Assembly: GCA_029261035.1 (NCBI GenBank)
Contig: JAJDCD010000011.1
Coordinates: 1-41,646, forward strand
Direction: 5' to 3'
DNA from: Candidatus Omnitrophota bacterium
Lineage (GTDB): Bacteria; Omnitrophota; Omnitrophia; Omnitrophales; JACROU01
Length of the DNA: 41,646 bases
Shown: in pieces, positions 15,496 through 25,925 of the stretch
How the letters are laid out: each line of letters opens with the position of its first letter
How positions within the stretch are numbered: the first letter of the stretch is position 1
The notes under the pieces: generated by a model
Database searches by the model: none
The model's input: only the letters and a program-made list of their open reading frames with translations
Told to the model about the DNA's origin: nothing
Translations under genes and position numbers: made by a program

Positions 15496-15556
15496 GTCAT
15501 CCCCGAATGCTTTTGTCGGGGATCCAGAACTAGATTCCCGCCTTCGCGGGAATGAC
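15496..15556. repeat. GTCAT...ATGAC palindromic intergenic repeat
   Basis: GTCATCCCCGA...TCGGGGATCC followed by ATTCCCGCCTTCGCGGGAATGAC (written here as two stems: CCCCGA/TCGGGG and TTCCCGC/GCGGGAA). It lies between the lipoprotein and secreted-protein genes. Confidence 0.85.
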
Positions 15557-15599
15557 AAACTGTGTTTTCTGTCCTCAGACTTCTGACTTCAGTCTTCTG

Positions 15600-16184
15600 T
15601 TATTTCGTCTCCAGAAAATCTTGTAACGTCGTTACCATCCCAAAAATATTTTTCTCTATAGCCGCGTTCAAATTAACTTCAGGGCCCCCTTTTTTAGCAA
15701 ATACCTTTTTAGAATCACTGACTCCCACAGATTCAAAACGGGTAACAGGGTTTAGGTCTTGATCAAAAACAAGGATATCGGTAATCACAGAAAGCTTCTG
15801 TCCTTTCATATCCATTGTATTATTAAACTGTTTAATTTGAACTACTGCAAGGTATGGAATCATATAACGCTTCAAAATATCTTCCCGTGGAATTGTTTCC
15901 ATAAAAACAAACTCCTCAAAAGATGCTTGAAATGCTTCTAAAATCATGGGTGCCATAGCCTCTCCCACATGATAAGTTTGAGGATCAGACCAACGACTCC
16001 CTTTATCTGTAGAAGTATACGAATAAAAAGAGGGTGGCACAAAAAGCGCCACCCTCTGAGGAGATGTTTGAACTTGCTGAATAAAACTATTTGATAAAAG
16101 ACCCGGAGCGTGAATATCCCAACCAAAAAGCCTGGCGCATCCAGTAAATACTAAGAGTATAAATACAAAGCAATATCTTTTCAT
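15600..16184 (-). CDS. putative lipoprotein
   Basis: 194 residues with a clear lipoprotein signal: MKRYCFVFILLVFTGC, lipobox VFTGC, Cys at 16. The residues after Cys are Ala-Arg, so outer-membrane sorting is possible. The rest is a soluble alpha/beta domain. It has no motif I recognise with confidence, although the phrasing (RVALFVPPSF, YHVGEAMAPMILEAFQASFE, YLAVVQIKQF) resembles periplasmic lipoproteins that measure or present envelope components. It follows the AsmA-like gene by 15 bases, so the two are almost surely co-transcribed and may work together in outer-membrane lipid or LPS handling. Confidence 0.75.
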   Translation of the reverse strand: MKRYCFVFILLVFTGCARLFGWDIHAPGLLSNSFIQQVQTSPQRVALFVPPSFYSYTSTDKGSRWSDPQTYHVGEAMAPMILEAFQASFEEFVFMETIPREDILKRYMIPYLAVVQIKQFNNTMDMKGQKLSVITDILVFDQDLNPVTRFESVGVSDSKKVFAKKGGPEVNLNAAIEKNIFGMVTTLQDFLETK

Positions 16185-16199
16185 AGATTCACTTCGTAA

Positions 16200-17012
16200 T
16201 TAAAATAACTCTTTTAGCTTACCCGTTATTTCTTTAGCAGCGCCTTGAGTTCCTTCCCAAGTTTTTTCCAATCCTTCTTGAGTTACTTTAGCGATGTCTT
16301 CTGCTTGACCTAGACGAGTTCCTAACTGACCTTCGATTTGCCCTTTGATGCCGCCAGCCAAACCTTCAATGTCAATATTCGCTAAATTACCAATAGTGGT
16401 ACTCATTAACGCCTTAGTCACGATCAACGAAACCAAAACTTTAGGATCTGTAATATTTGTATAACTACTATCTAAGTTAAGATTAAACTCTTTAACTTCA
16501 GGTTCTCCTCCACCTGAATAATCTTTATAGATCACTTTTCCAACTTTCAACTTCAAAAGATCAATTTGTATTTCAGGTAAATTTGTTTTCTCTTTAGGTT
16601 TATCTGATTCTTTAGACTTTTCTTTTTTAATTTCTTGCTCTACAGGCTTCAATGCATCTAGATTCAACACCCCTTCTCTGTTCTTAATCACAGTAAAGGT
16701 TGCTAAATTTAAACGAACTTCTTCAAGATGAATATTACCTTTAAGAATATCTGACAAATTATAATCCACATAAACTTCCGGAATATCAAACATCGTTTTA
16801 TCTTCATATCCTTTAGGATTATTCAATTTCATATAATTAATCCCCAAAGAAGAATCCCTCAATCCTATCTTGAGACTCTGTATATTTAAAGTTAATCCGG
16901 TAACAGCCTTAACACCACCTTCAACGGCTGCTTTTACAATAACATTTTTTCCAATCATAAAAATAATAGCCACTGCTACTATAAAACCTAAAATAGGCGT
17001 CAAAATTCTCAT
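16200..17012 (-). CDS. AsmA/TamB-like membrane-anchored periplasmic protein
   Basis: 270 residues. It has an N-terminal transmembrane helix (about 5-25, ILGFIVAVAIIFMIGKNVIV) and a periplasmic part with AsmA-type phrases: VTGLTLNIQSLKIGL, NNPKGYEDKTMFDIPEVYVD, NLSDILKGNIHLEEVRLN, NREGVLNLDALK. A Lys/Glu-rich linker and a second beta region (IQIDLLKLKVGKVIYKDY) follow, then an amphipathic C-terminal helix region. AsmA-like proteins are linked to lipid transport and outer-membrane homeostasis. This is a short member compared with AsmA or TamB. The ATG at 17012 has GAGGAG six bases upstream. Confidence 0.75.
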   Translation of the reverse strand: MRILTPILGFIVAVAIIFMIGKNVIVKAAVEGGVKAVTGLTLNIQSLKIGLRDSSLGINYMKLNNPKGYEDKTMFDIPEVYVDYNLSDILKGNIHLEEVRLNLATFTVIKNREGVLNLDALKPVEQEIKKEKSKESDKPKEKTNLPEIQIDLLKLKVGKVIYKDYSGGGEPEVKEFNLNLDSSYTNITDPKVLVSLIVTKALMSTTIGNLANIDIEGLAGGIKGQIEGQLGTRLGQAEDIAKVTQEGLEKTWEGTQGAAKEITGKLKELF

Positions 17013-17107
17013 AGCATACTCCTCGCGCTCAGCGCTTTATGTTCATAAAGTGTCTTCATATATCAGAATAGCAGATTTCAAAGACAGAAACAAGAGAGGG
17101 AAAGATT

Positions 17108-17215
17108 GTCATCCTGAGTGTGTAGCGCCTGCCCACCATCTTGTTGGGTGGGAAGGATCTATTTTTTGTATTAAAGCATCTATCCCATGAGATCCTTCGC
17201 TACGCTCAGGATGAC
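17108..17215. repeat. GTCATCCTGAG...CTCAGGATGAC palindromic repeat
   Basis: The outer arms GTCATCCTGAG (17108) and CTCAGGATGAC (ending 17215) are perfect 11-base inverted repeats. An internal CCCACC/GGGTGGG hairpin and two GGATC tracts lie between. With the next element it fills the 416-base gap between the AsmA-like gene and giant protein P1. Confidence 0.9.
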
Positions 17216-17249
17216 AAGCCACTTCTTCTAAGACAAGGGGGAAACACCT

Positions 17250-17404
17250 GCAAATAGTCTTGCTCGATGCTAAGGCTATTTGCCGCCTCCTAATCGCAGC
17301 GAAAGATCAAAACCCAGAAGTAGGAAAATAGCTTCTCCGCCGCGAGTTCACAAAAATCGCATTTTAATTTTTGTGCTGTCTGAGCGCCGGAGAAGTTATT
17401 TTCC
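17250..17404 (+). repeat. two-hairpin intergenic element, copy 3
   Basis: The first hairpin is GCAAATAGTCTT/AAGGCTATTTGC (17250-17283). Compared with copies 1 and 2 a G-C pair is replaced by T-A on both sides, so pairing is kept. The second hairpin has 17-base arms at 17323-17339 and 17388-17404, with the inner CACAAAAAT stem. It ends 25 bases before the P1 stop codon. Confidence 0.9.
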
Positions 17405-17428
17405 GACCCCCACCTTTTACCCCCTCGA

Positions 17429-20400
17429 CTAAGCAGCTCTAGCAACCAACCTCTGAGCATTCTTCAAGTCGACCAAATGTTGAACGAATTGCTCTAAATT
17501 AAAAGTAATCACCCATTGCTGACTTTCCGAATCTTGCTTCAACCCAAAACCTAAGTTTTGCATCCAAGCAAGAAACCCCGTTCTTCTAAAATCATCCCTC
17601 TGCATATCCAAAGCTCTCGCCATACCAACAACAGCTTCCGCCATCATCTCTTTTACAAAACCAAAATCATGTGGAATATCTTGGTCTCTATGCTCCAACA
17701 CATTCACTTCTCTTAAAGCCGCTAATAATGTTAAATCAGGAATCATATAAATCAAACGCTCGCCTGGTTTCAAACGCTTCTTATGTCTTTCTAATGATAA
17801 AGTTAAATTTGCGTCTGCTCTCTTCTTAAGATGAATGCTATTGGCAACAGCAGGGTCAACTCCACGAATTTCTGTTATAACAGAATGTATTACGTGAGCA
17901 CGTTCTTGCTGAGCCAAAGTATAATAAATTGAAATATCTAGGAGGGGCTTCCCAATAAGATCTACAGGAACTGTTTCCAATGCGCTTAAAAGAACAGAAC
18001 GAACTTCCTCATGAGAGACAGGCAAACTTTCTATATGAGTCACAACCTGTACCCTCACATCTTTTTCTGCTAAGGCTCTTATCTGCTCCGACAACTCTGC
18101 TTTAAGACCTAGGATCGCAGCTTCCATCAACCGCTCTTCATTTGCTGCGCTCACCTCTTTACCCCACAGTTCTTCCGCTCTTATTTTTCTATCTTCCACC
18201 TGAGCCATTTCGGACTGAAGACCCTCTAAATTTACACCCTGTAACACCGCTAAAAATATTTGGTTCAGCTGAGTTGATAATTTTGTTTTTACTTGCTTGC
18301 TGATGGCTTCAAAATGAGTTTGAGACAATAGCTCATCCACAATGCTTCCAACTCGCTGCTTTACTTTAGGGAGGCTTAAAACAGCGCTGTCTTGAACTAA
18401 TTGCTCTAAAGCTTCTCTCTGTGTATCAAAAATAGAAGGTGAAACTGTATTTAAAATGAAGTGTTGCAGCTCCCCCTGAATGGTTTGGGTGAGTTCTTCA
18501 TCCCCCAACAAACCTAAAAACTGTTTTAACAACTCAAATGAATCAACCCGAGAAGGCATCTGACCGTAACCCAAAATAGCTGCTAAATAATTTTTAAATT
18601 CACCCGAAATAACTTCTTCTTCAACAGAAACTGTTTCACTCCCTAAAGAACTCGCCTCAGATAACTCAATGGCCCGATCCACAATTCTCCTTGCTTTCTT
18701 TTGAGCAAAAATCGCTTTTCCATCTAATATAACCGTTTCAAGATGAAGAATAGATTTTACCTGAGGAGGAAGAGAATAGGTTTGAGTATGCCCCGATGAT
18801 CCCTCAAATGGAAAAATAACTGTCTTTAGAACATTGCTAGTCACATGCTGATATAAAACTTGCGCCACCTGCTCTTCGTTGCCTTGCAGTTGAGTGCTAG
18901 CCAAACGATATGTTTTTAAAACAACCTCAAATGTTTCAGCATCCAAACCTTGAAGAAGAAACTTTAAATTCTGGTAAATATCAAAGGAAATATCCGGAAA
19001 CTCTTCTTCTGAAAGAATTCCATATTGAATTGATTGAAAACTCTCCAAATCTGCAATGTTCACTTTACTATCTAACATAGAGCCAACTAGCTTCTGGACA
19101 AAAACCTCTTCTAAAACCATCCGAGTGGCCTCAGAAATAGCTTCTACAGAAAAAAACGCTGCTACCCCCCTGCCCTCAGATAGAATACGCCGCTTCAAAT
19201 TTATTTCAAAGCGATCAACAACAAATTCAAAAAATCGATACATATTTTTATCTTCGAGTTCACCTTCCCGAAACTCTTCAATAATCTCCTCATAATTTCC
19301 AAGGATCTTTTTTAAGAGATCTAAGTTTCTTATTTCTGAATCTCCAAAAATCTTTACAACATCACTAAAATATGTCTTTGCCTCAGGGGCTACTTTAGCT
19401 GGATAATGTTCCAAAGCAATGTAAGACAAATTATCTGGTTCTAAAAATGATTGATAAACTTTTGTTCTATTGGACACCTCTTCAACGACTTCTGTTTTTT
19501 CAAAAGGATCCCTTTCTCCTTTATGTCGATAAAAATTTTCTCCTTCGAATAAAGATGATAATTTTATTCGAATTTGTTCCGTATCGCCCTGAGCTTGACT
19601 AATAGCTTCACGGCGACCACTTTCCGCATATCCTCCTTGAGTGTAATATATTAACCTATTCCTTTTTTTAGTAAAAGAAGGCCCCCACTGCCTCCTTCCT
19701 CCACGAAGTCCCATACCAAATCCGAAACGCTCTATTTCTTCTGGAGAAAATTCTTTTTCCAACGCCTCAACAATTCGAACCAAATCTTCTTTTGGTTTTG
19801 CCCCTCGAATATAAAGTAATAGCTTGGGTTCATGCGGATTTTCAAACACACGATTTCCTTTTCGAACAGATCTATTCGACTGAGGGATTTTACCTAAGAC
19901 ATCAGGCTCCTTCTCAAGCACCTTCATCACACGTTCCATAACTTCAAAGAAATGTTCTGGTTTCGGATTTAAAAATAATTTCCACTGCTGTGTTGGATCA
20001 ACAACTCCTTCAACAGGTCTTCCTTTAGCAAAAAATCTCCACCCTGAAGATTGATAGGATTGAATCCCATGACTACTAAATATCTTAGAAACCAAACTTT
20101 GAAATTGATTCTCTGAAACAGTGGTTACCGATAACTCTTTTGGTTCTTCCTCAACAGGTAAATCCAAAAATTGATTTGCCATAATAGAAAAGTATGCTTT
20201 TTCTTCCTCAAAAAAGGCTTTAGCTCCTGTAGCCGAACGACTGGAAGAGCCCGACATATTGTTTACATAACTTGGTCTTTTATACCCTAACTGCATTGCT
20301 AAAGAAGCATCTCCTACCTCCTGAGAATCCAAAGATCCTCTTTTCCAAACATAATATTCTTTATCTGTTTTCCCAGTTCCAGATACTTTCTGAAACCGAG

Positions 20401-23400
20401 AAATAAGCCCCTCATTAACACCTGTGTTTCTAGCATGAGTCACCATTTCATCATATAGGTGCTCAGGAATTAAAAATCGTTCCACATTTTCAAACAACCC
20501 TACATGAACTCGTATTTGCAATTGAGGGTTAAGGTACGTTCTTTGATAATGCTCATCCCCTCCGGAATAATGTTCACCTTCAGGAATAGCTGACAAATAT
20601 TGTCTAAATTCATAGTCCGTGGCTATTGCTCTTCTTAATTCAGCTTCATTCATTTCTTTTCCGTAGAAATTCTTTGCTTTATTAAAAAAATCATAAAAAA
20701 TCTGATCCACATGAGTCCCCTCGGATACCCCGCTCCCTATATATTTTTCTTCAAAACCTTTTTTCATCACCATCTTAATAGCACCAAACTCTGAATCTAA
20801 ACCATACCTAAAATTCGCACCTCTTCTTTGATTACGAGCCTCAATTTGACCTGATTTCAAAATAGCCTTAAATAATTCAGGCGATGTATTGTGTGTCCAC
20901 AATAAATCCTGAAAGGTTCCCTTCATAGGTTTACCTTCCCGAATAACAGTTCTAACGTCTGCACGGTCAACAACAGGAGGGGCCAAATCTTTAGAAGACA
21001 AGAAACCAATTATGGTTTGGTCCGCATAGGCTTCCTGTTGATTTTCATCAAGCAAATTTGCGTAAGAAGGATATTGGGATAATATTTCATTAAACCGGTT
21101 TAAGTTAGGGTTTAAATAGGATTTAATTTTATCTAAATAATCAGAACCATGCTGAATGTCACCTACGGAGAGCAAGTGTTGAACAGACATCAAAATTAGA
21201 TCCACAGTATTTTCGATTTGCGTTGGGTCATTCAACCCTGACAATTCACTTATAAATCCTTCAGTGATTTCATGTAAATAGTGTTCACCTAAAGAGTTTT
21301 TATATTTAAAAAATTGTTCCGGAGCAAATTGATAAAACAGTTTAATAGCTGCTTTAATCTCTTTATCTCCCCCTCTCTCTTGTTTTCGTACAATACTTTC
21401 AGAAACCATTTTAATAATACTCTGGTCAAAATCGTATAAAAACTCATCAGACAATCGCGCTTTGAATTTGGGGAACAATTGAGCATGTTGTTGATAAAAA
21501 TAAATTACTTGTGATTTTAAATTTATATTCTTTTCATTTTCCTGAAGAGCACGGCCAATCCAAGATTGTCCTCCCACAATAGACTTTTGCGCCTCTAACT
21601 CCAACCCATCTTCTTCTCTTTGAATTTTACCAACTAATAAAGAAATTATTTTTGTATTTAACTCAAAATATTTAAGCTCATTGTGGACCTTTTCACCTTG
21701 ATCTTTAACATTTCCAACAAATTCAAGAGCTTTTGCCAAAACTTGACTTAACAAGGGTTCATGCTGAAAATCATTTAAGTCATAAGAATTTAATAAATCA
21801 ATCGCTTTATATGCAACTTGGTTCGCCGACTTAAACCGGTTTTCTCCAGCCAAACCAATCGCATAATCTAACTGATTTGCAATACTACTCAAAAGTTGAG
21901 TTCGGCCAAAAAGAGATTCTACATACAAGGCTTTTTGAGATACATTTCGTACTAAAATATTTCCTTCTGGAGTTTTCTGAATATCAATATGAACAGGTTC
22001 CATATTTGGATCCTGATGAACTGATGAGATTCCAGAGGCATCTCCAATAAAAACAAAATCATCCCATCCTTTTCCAACTTTAATTTTATTACTAAATTTA
22101 TTAAAGCGATGAAATCGTCCCCCCGCTACAAACCCCCCTCTACTCTCAGAATCGTGCACCACACGAGTTACTAAATTCTCATTTACAAGGAAATGACTAT
22201 CCCCCGCCCTTAAAAGAATCATCTCTTTAGGTGAAAAGATTCGCTCGTCAATAGATCGATACTCAATTCCTCCTTCAAAAAGAACAGGGGCTATTTTTTT
22301 ATCATCTTCAATAGCTTGAATTCCACCACGAATAAATAATACTTTATCTATTAAACCCGATTCAAACTCTGGGGTTATTCCCAACTCATTAAAAACACTT
22401 GTTATTTTCCTCTCCGCTTCAAGCTGTCCAGGAGCGTAAAAAATCTCCTCATCTCCCTGCTCTATTTTTTGATGCTGCAAATATATGAGCACTTTTTGTA
22501 CTCCAATTCCCTCTTGAACTAAACGAGACAAAAGCTTCATTCCTTTTACATTATTAAATATTGCTCCTATATAGTTATCTTCCAACATTTGCCAAAAGTA
22601 AGTCGCTCCATCCAGGATTTGAATCGCAGGGCCTATGATTTCCGGATTTTTAATGGATGGCAAACCCAACTCTTGTAAGATAAGCTCTAACTGCTGTGAT
22701 GTAGCCGGATTAATTTCAGAATACTTTTTATGATTTATTTGATGAACAAATAGATTTAATTGATCTAAAGTCAATTTGCTTTCCAAAAGGCGATTCATAA
22801 GACTCATCATTGGGTTTGCATCTTTATCTTCTCTCAATACCTGTAAAGATTGCATATAATCCGGCAGCTGTTCTAGACGAATTGCTATTGTTTGATCCAC
22901 AACATTAACATTCAATTCCTTTAAAATTTCATCAATGATTAAATCTGAAGGGTCAAGTTTTCCTGCTAAAATCGCTTGCTTAACATAAAGACGAATGGTC
23001 GTTGCTTTTTTTAAGTAGTTCTCAAATTGCTTTGGAGAAATTCCTTTATCAATAAGTATATTCGCAAGTTGATGAAAAAGAATAGAGTCCTCAAAGCCCA
23101 CTCCTAGAGATTGAGCCGTTATCGGTTGAGGGGTAATAACACCTAACTGAATATCATTTTCATTAAGGGGCTGCATAGAAAAATCATAACCCTCTTGTCC
23201 TCTAAATAAATCATTAAATGTTGTTGTCGCCTTTTCAATATATTGAGGTTCTATGGGCGTAATCATAACTCGAGCATTATTTTTAGAGATTTTCTTAAGC
23301 TCCTCCAACACAGCAAAAACATCCGTTGGAGTTACGGGAATCCCTCGGCTTTGACCAAAAAGCCAAGGAATAAAAACAAAATCAAAAGAACTTCTTTTTC

Positions 23401-25747
23401 CAATTTGAGAATCTAAATCCAGAATATCCGCTACTTCAAATGCTATATTCTTATCCCACTCATAAGCCCCTTTTTCTCTTGTTGGAAAATCCTCAGACAG
23501 TGCCTTTCTAATCATTTGTCTCATTGATGCATACATTGCCTTAATAAGCATTTCATTATCCGTCTCAAGGCTCGGATACATAAAGATCTCACCTACAGTA
23601 TCTGAACTATTAGACCCTTTATAATTCCAGTATTTTTTGATCGCTTTCAACCAAGCAATCGTGGATGGATCCAAATCATACACCGTCACTGATTTAGTGT
23701 TCCCGTATTCTGCTAATAAAAACCCATTCATGCTATAACCCGGAACAACGAGCACATCTTTATTTTTAATTCCCAAATCAAACTCTGGCAAATTAGGATA
23801 ACCTCCCTCAAGTCGCTTTCTAAGCTCTAACTCCGCTCCTCTTGGAAGTAAAAGAACTTCGCCTCCATCGATTCGATCTCGAGGCTCTTCTTTCAATAAT
23901 TGAATTTCCTCTTCCGTAAGCACAACAGGTTCAAATACCTCTCCCAAAGAATAGGCCTCTGCCAATTCTTTGGTGTTTACACCCATACGTTCCGCTAATT
24001 CTTCCTTGCTCGAACGAGCACCTAACATTTGGGTTAATTCTTCAAAATCCTTTCCTGATTGGCTCCCTAAAAGTTCCGTAAACGCGCGTTTCATCTCAGA
24101 CAACATACGCTCTCTTCGTACTTCTGGAGATAAGTTTTCCAACACTTTATTTACCACTCTATTTATAAGAGAGACGAGGTTCTGTTCTGTTTTAACTGCC
24201 TCTTTCCATTCCTTCGAAAGCTGTTCTAAAACAAGAACGCTCTCTTTTGGATAACTTCGAAGCACTTGATTTAAACTTCCCTGAGCATAACTCTCTCGAA
24301 AAGCAGTTTCATCGTCCGACAACCCCATCGTCGCTAATATCGTTTGAATTGCAAATCGACTTTTATTTTTATAACTAACATCCCCTTCCATAACTTTTTG
24401 ATAACGATTATCTTTCTCGATATTATGAATACGAGGGGTCACAACCACATAAGAAACACCTTCTTTTTCCATCCAATCACTCATTCCTCGAGTGTGAAAA
24501 CCACCCGCCACAATAATAGCTCGATCTTGTTTTTCCTCTTTCATAGCATGAGTCAAATTTTGATAAAGAGCCGTATCTCTTTTAAGAGCATCTTCATAAA
24601 AATGTATCGCTGGTTTCAACCTCAAAGGTAATTGAATTTCTTCTTCATGTTTTTTTAAGAACTCATCAAAAGAAACTTCGAGTCTCTCGATTCCTAATTC
24701 TGTTTTCGCTAAAACGTCCCACTCTTTTCTAGATATTTCCAACGATGACAGCTGCTTTAACGCATGAAGATGATTGTAGAGTTTAATTAGAGTTTTTATT
24801 TCTTTCTCCTCAGATTGCAACATTCCACGGGTCGCACTGCTCGTAATGACAGCTTCTTCTGAACTTCCCCCAACTAAAGAAGTCTTGATTTCTTCCCGTA
24901 ACCAATCTATTTCCTCAAATAAAGCACGTGCTTCAATTTTAGAAGTTAACTCTTCTTGAAGTTGTCGCTGTTTTTGTTGCTGTTTTTTTGCTTCAGCCAT
25001 TGCTTGATAAATTCGAATAATTTGAGGAACCCGATCTTCCGTCATAACACCCTCTTCCATTCCCTGTTCAAATAAAATAGGAAGAAATTCCCAAAGAGCT
25101 AAACGCTCTTTTAAATACATTTGTTCTTTTTTGTGAAAATCTTTTAAACTCTCAGGGAAAATTTTATCTCGGATTTTATCTAATTTCATATTCAAAAGAT
25201 GGAGGGTATGCAGATTAGCATCTTTAAAACTAAGCGCTTTCAAATATTCACTTCTATTTTGAAAATAAAGAGCTTTATCTTCAAGGCCATAAAAAATCCC
25301 TGGTTTCGGATTTACAATAGCCGCAACTTCTCCACCCGATAGCTCTGCTCGTTTCATGTAGTCGTAAGCTTGCTGATGATTTATTTCTGGATCTGGAAAG
25401 CTTCTCAAAAAACGATGCTCTCTTTTCCCGACACCCCCCTCAAGACCTACCAATTTAAAATTATGCTCATCTTGCAACTGCTGTATGATCAATTGAATGT
25501 TCTTTTGAGCATCAAAAATACCGTGAGCATCTTGAATGGCAACAATCACTTTTTTATTTTTTTGGGAAGCAAACCTGTTTTCTAAAGAAGCAAAAGAAGA
25601 GTTTATTTGAATATCATTCACATTTAATGCTAAAGCCTGTAAAGGCATTGCCATTTGTGCATACACATTAGGTTGGGGACAAAAACTCACTAAGATAAAA
25701 AAACACATAGTGACCCAAGTTAGAATTTTCTTATATAAGAAGTGCAT
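17429..25747 (-). CDS. giant secreted multidomain protein P1 (Tiki/ChaN-like N-terminus)
   Basis: 2772 residues. Signal peptide 1-31 (ends NVYAQ). Residues about 45-470 form a Tiki/ChaN/EreA-like putative metallohydrolase domain: AIQDAHGIFDAQKNI, KLVGLEGGVGK, AELSGGEVAAI and AGGFHTRGM supply His/Glu ligands. About 620-870 looks like a class I methyltransferase fold (VLVVPGYSMNG, VTVYDLDPSTIAWLKAI, FDFVFIPWLFG). The motif AQSLG at 23102-23110 (residue about 880) ends it. About 1160-1290 is FHA-like (DFVFIGDASGISSVHQD). About 1605-1720 is a module starting LLWTHNTSPELFKAIL, possibly ADP-ribosyltransferase-like but unproven. About 1900-2085 is HopA1-like (WKLFLNPKPEHFFEV, RRQWGPSFTKKRN, GENFYRHKGERDPF). 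A second ASSLG at 18641-18649 precedes the shared C-terminal module of about 406 residues, ending AQRLVARAA. The ATG has AAGGGG upstream. It is a tandem paralogue of P2. Confidence 0.85.
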   Translation of the reverse strand: MHFLYKKILTWVTMCFFILVSFCPQPNVYAQMAMPLQALALNVNDIQINSSFASLENRFASQKNKKVIVAIQDAHGIFDAQKNIQLIIQQLQDEHNFKLVGLEGGVGKREHRFLRSFPDPEINHQQAYDYMKRAELSGGEVAAIVNPKPGIFYGLEDKALYFQNRSEYLKALSFKDANLHTLHLLNMKLDKIRDKIFPESLKDFHKKEQMYLKERLALWEFLPILFEQGMEEGVMTEDRVPQIIRIYQAMAEAKKQQQKQRQLQEELTSKIEARALFEEIDWLREEIKTSLVGGSSEEAVITSSATRGMLQSEEKEIKTLIKLYNHLHALKQLSSLEISRKEWDVLAKTELGIERLEVSFDEFLKKHEEEIQLPLRLKPAIHFYEDALKRDTALYQNLTHAMKEEKQDRAIIVAGGFHTRGMSDWMEKEGVSYVVVTPRIHNIEKDNRYQKVMEGDVSYKNKSRFAIQTILATMGLSDDETAFRESYAQGSLNQVLRSYPKESVLVLEQLSKEWKEAVKTEQNLVSLINRVVNKVLENLSPEVRRERMLSEMKRAFTELLGSQSGKDFEELTQMLGARSSKEELAERMGVNTKELAEAYSLGEVFEPVVLTEEEIQLLKEEPRDRIDGGEVLLLPRGAELELRKRLEGGYPNLPEFDLGIKNKDVLVVPGYSMNGFLLAEYGNTKSVTVYDLDPSTIAWLKAIKKYWNYKGSNSSDTVGEIFMYPSLETDNEMLIKAMYASMRQMIRKALSEDFPTREKGAYEWDKNIAFEVADILDLDSQIGKRSSFDFVFIPWLFGQSRGIPVTPTDVFAVLEELKKISKNNARVMITPIEPQYIEKATTTFNDLFRGQEGYDFSMQPLNENDIQLGVITPQPITAQSLGVGFEDSILFHQLANILIDKGISPKQFENYLKKATTIRLYVKQAILAGKLDPSDLIIDEILKELNVNVVDQTIAIRLEQLPDYMQSLQVLREDKDANPMMSLMNRLLESKLTLDQLNLFVHQINHKKYSEINPATSQQLELILQELGLPSIKNPEIIGPAIQILDGATYFWQMLEDNYIGAIFNNVKGMKLLSRLVQEGIGVQKVLIYLQHQKIEQGDEEIFYAPGQLEAERKITSVFNELGITPEFESGLIDKVLFIRGGIQAIEDDKKIAPVLFEGGIEYRSIDERIFSPKEMILLRAGDSHFLVNENLVTRVVHDSESRGGFVAGGRFHRFNKFSNKIKVGKGWDDFVFIGDASGISSVHQDPNMEPVHIDIQKTPEGNILVRNVSQKALYVESLFGRTQLLSSIANQLDYAIGLAGENRFKSANQVAYKAIDLLNSYDLNDFQHEPLLSQVLAKALEFVGNVKDQGEKVHNELKYFELNTKIISLLVGKIQREEDGLELEAQKSIVGGQSWIGRALQENEKNINLKSQVIYFYQQHAQLFPKFKARLSDEFLYDFDQSIIKMVSESIVRKQERGGDKEIKAAIKLFYQFAPEQFFKYKNSLGEHYLHEITEGFISELSGLNDPTQIENTVDLILMSVQHLLSVGDIQHGSDYLDKIKSYLNPNLNRFNEILSQYPSYANLLDENQQEAYADQTIIGFLSSKDLAPPVVDRADVRTVIREGKPMKGTFQDLLWTHNTSPELFKAILKSGQIEARNQRRGANFRYGLDSEFGAIKMVMKKGFEEKYIGSGVSEGTHVDQIFYDFFNKAKNFYGKEMNEAELRRAIATDYEFRQYLSAIPEGEHYSGGDEHYQRTYLNPQLQIRVHVGLFENVERFLIPEHLYDEMVTHARNTGVNEGLISRFQKVSGTGKTDKEYYVWKRGSLDSQEVGDASLAMQLGYKRPSYVNNMSGSSSRSATGAKAFFEEEKAYFSIMANQFLDLPVEEEPKELSVTTVSENQFQSLVSKIFSSHGIQSYQSSGWRFFAKGRPVEGVVDPTQQWKLFLNPKPEHFFEVMERVMKVLEKEPDVLGKIPQSNRSVRKGNRVFENPHEPKLLLYIRGAKPKEDLVRIVEALEKEFSPEEIERFGFGMGLRGGRRQWGPSFTKKRNRLIYYTQGGYAESGRREAISQAQGDTEQIRIKLSSLFEGENFYRHKGERDPFEKTEVVEEVSNRTKVYQSFLEPDNLSYIALEHYPAKVAPEAKTYFSDVVKIFGDSEIRNLDLLKKILGNYEEIIEEFREGELEDKNMYRFFEFVVDRFEINLKRRILSEGRGVAAFFSVEAISEATRMVLEEVFVQKLVGSMLDSKVNIADLESFQSIQYGILSEEEFPDISFDIYQNLKFLLQGLDAETFEVVLKTYRLASTQLQGNEEQVAQVLYQHVTSNVLKTVIFPFEGSSGHTQTYSLPPQVKSILHLETVILDGKAIFAQKKARRIVDRAIELSEASSLGSETVSVEEEVISGEFKNYLAAILGYGQMPSRVDSFELLKQFLGLLGDEELTQTIQGELQHFILNTVSPSIFDTQREALEQLVQDSAVLSLPKVKQRVGSIVDELLSQTHFEAISKQVKTKLSTQLNQIFLAVLQGVNLEGLQSEMAQVEDRKIRAEELWGKEVSAANEERLMEAAILGLKAELSEQIRALAEKDVRVQVVTHIESLPVSHEEVRSVLLSALETVPVDLIGKPLLDISIYYTLAQQERAHVIHSVITEIRGVDPAVANSIHLKKRADANLTLSLERHKKRLKPGERLIYMIPDLTLLAALREVNVLEHRDQDIPHDFGFVKEMMAEAVVGMARALDMQRDDFRRTGFLAWMQNLGFGLKQDSESQQWVITFNLEQFVQHLVDLKNAQRLVARAA

Positions 25748-25780
25748 AAGTCCAAAAGCCCCTTAAAAATTGATACTACT

Positions 25781-25790
25781 CTTACGTAAG
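25781..25790. promoter_or_regulatory. perfect palindrome upstream of P1
   Basis: CTTACGTAAG, 34 bases before the P1 start codon in AT-rich DNA. It could be an operator or chance. The 251-base gap between P2 and P1 holds this, the hairpin at 25926 and no gene. Confidence 0.25.
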
Positions 25791-25925
25791 ATACTTATTT
25801 AAAAGATTTATCATTACTTAAAAAATACCATATTTTACCTAAAAAATCCATCCTCAGATAAATAGCAATTTTAACGTAACCCTATGAAATTAATGGAGAT
25901 AGCTATTAATAATGAGCTAACTGCC

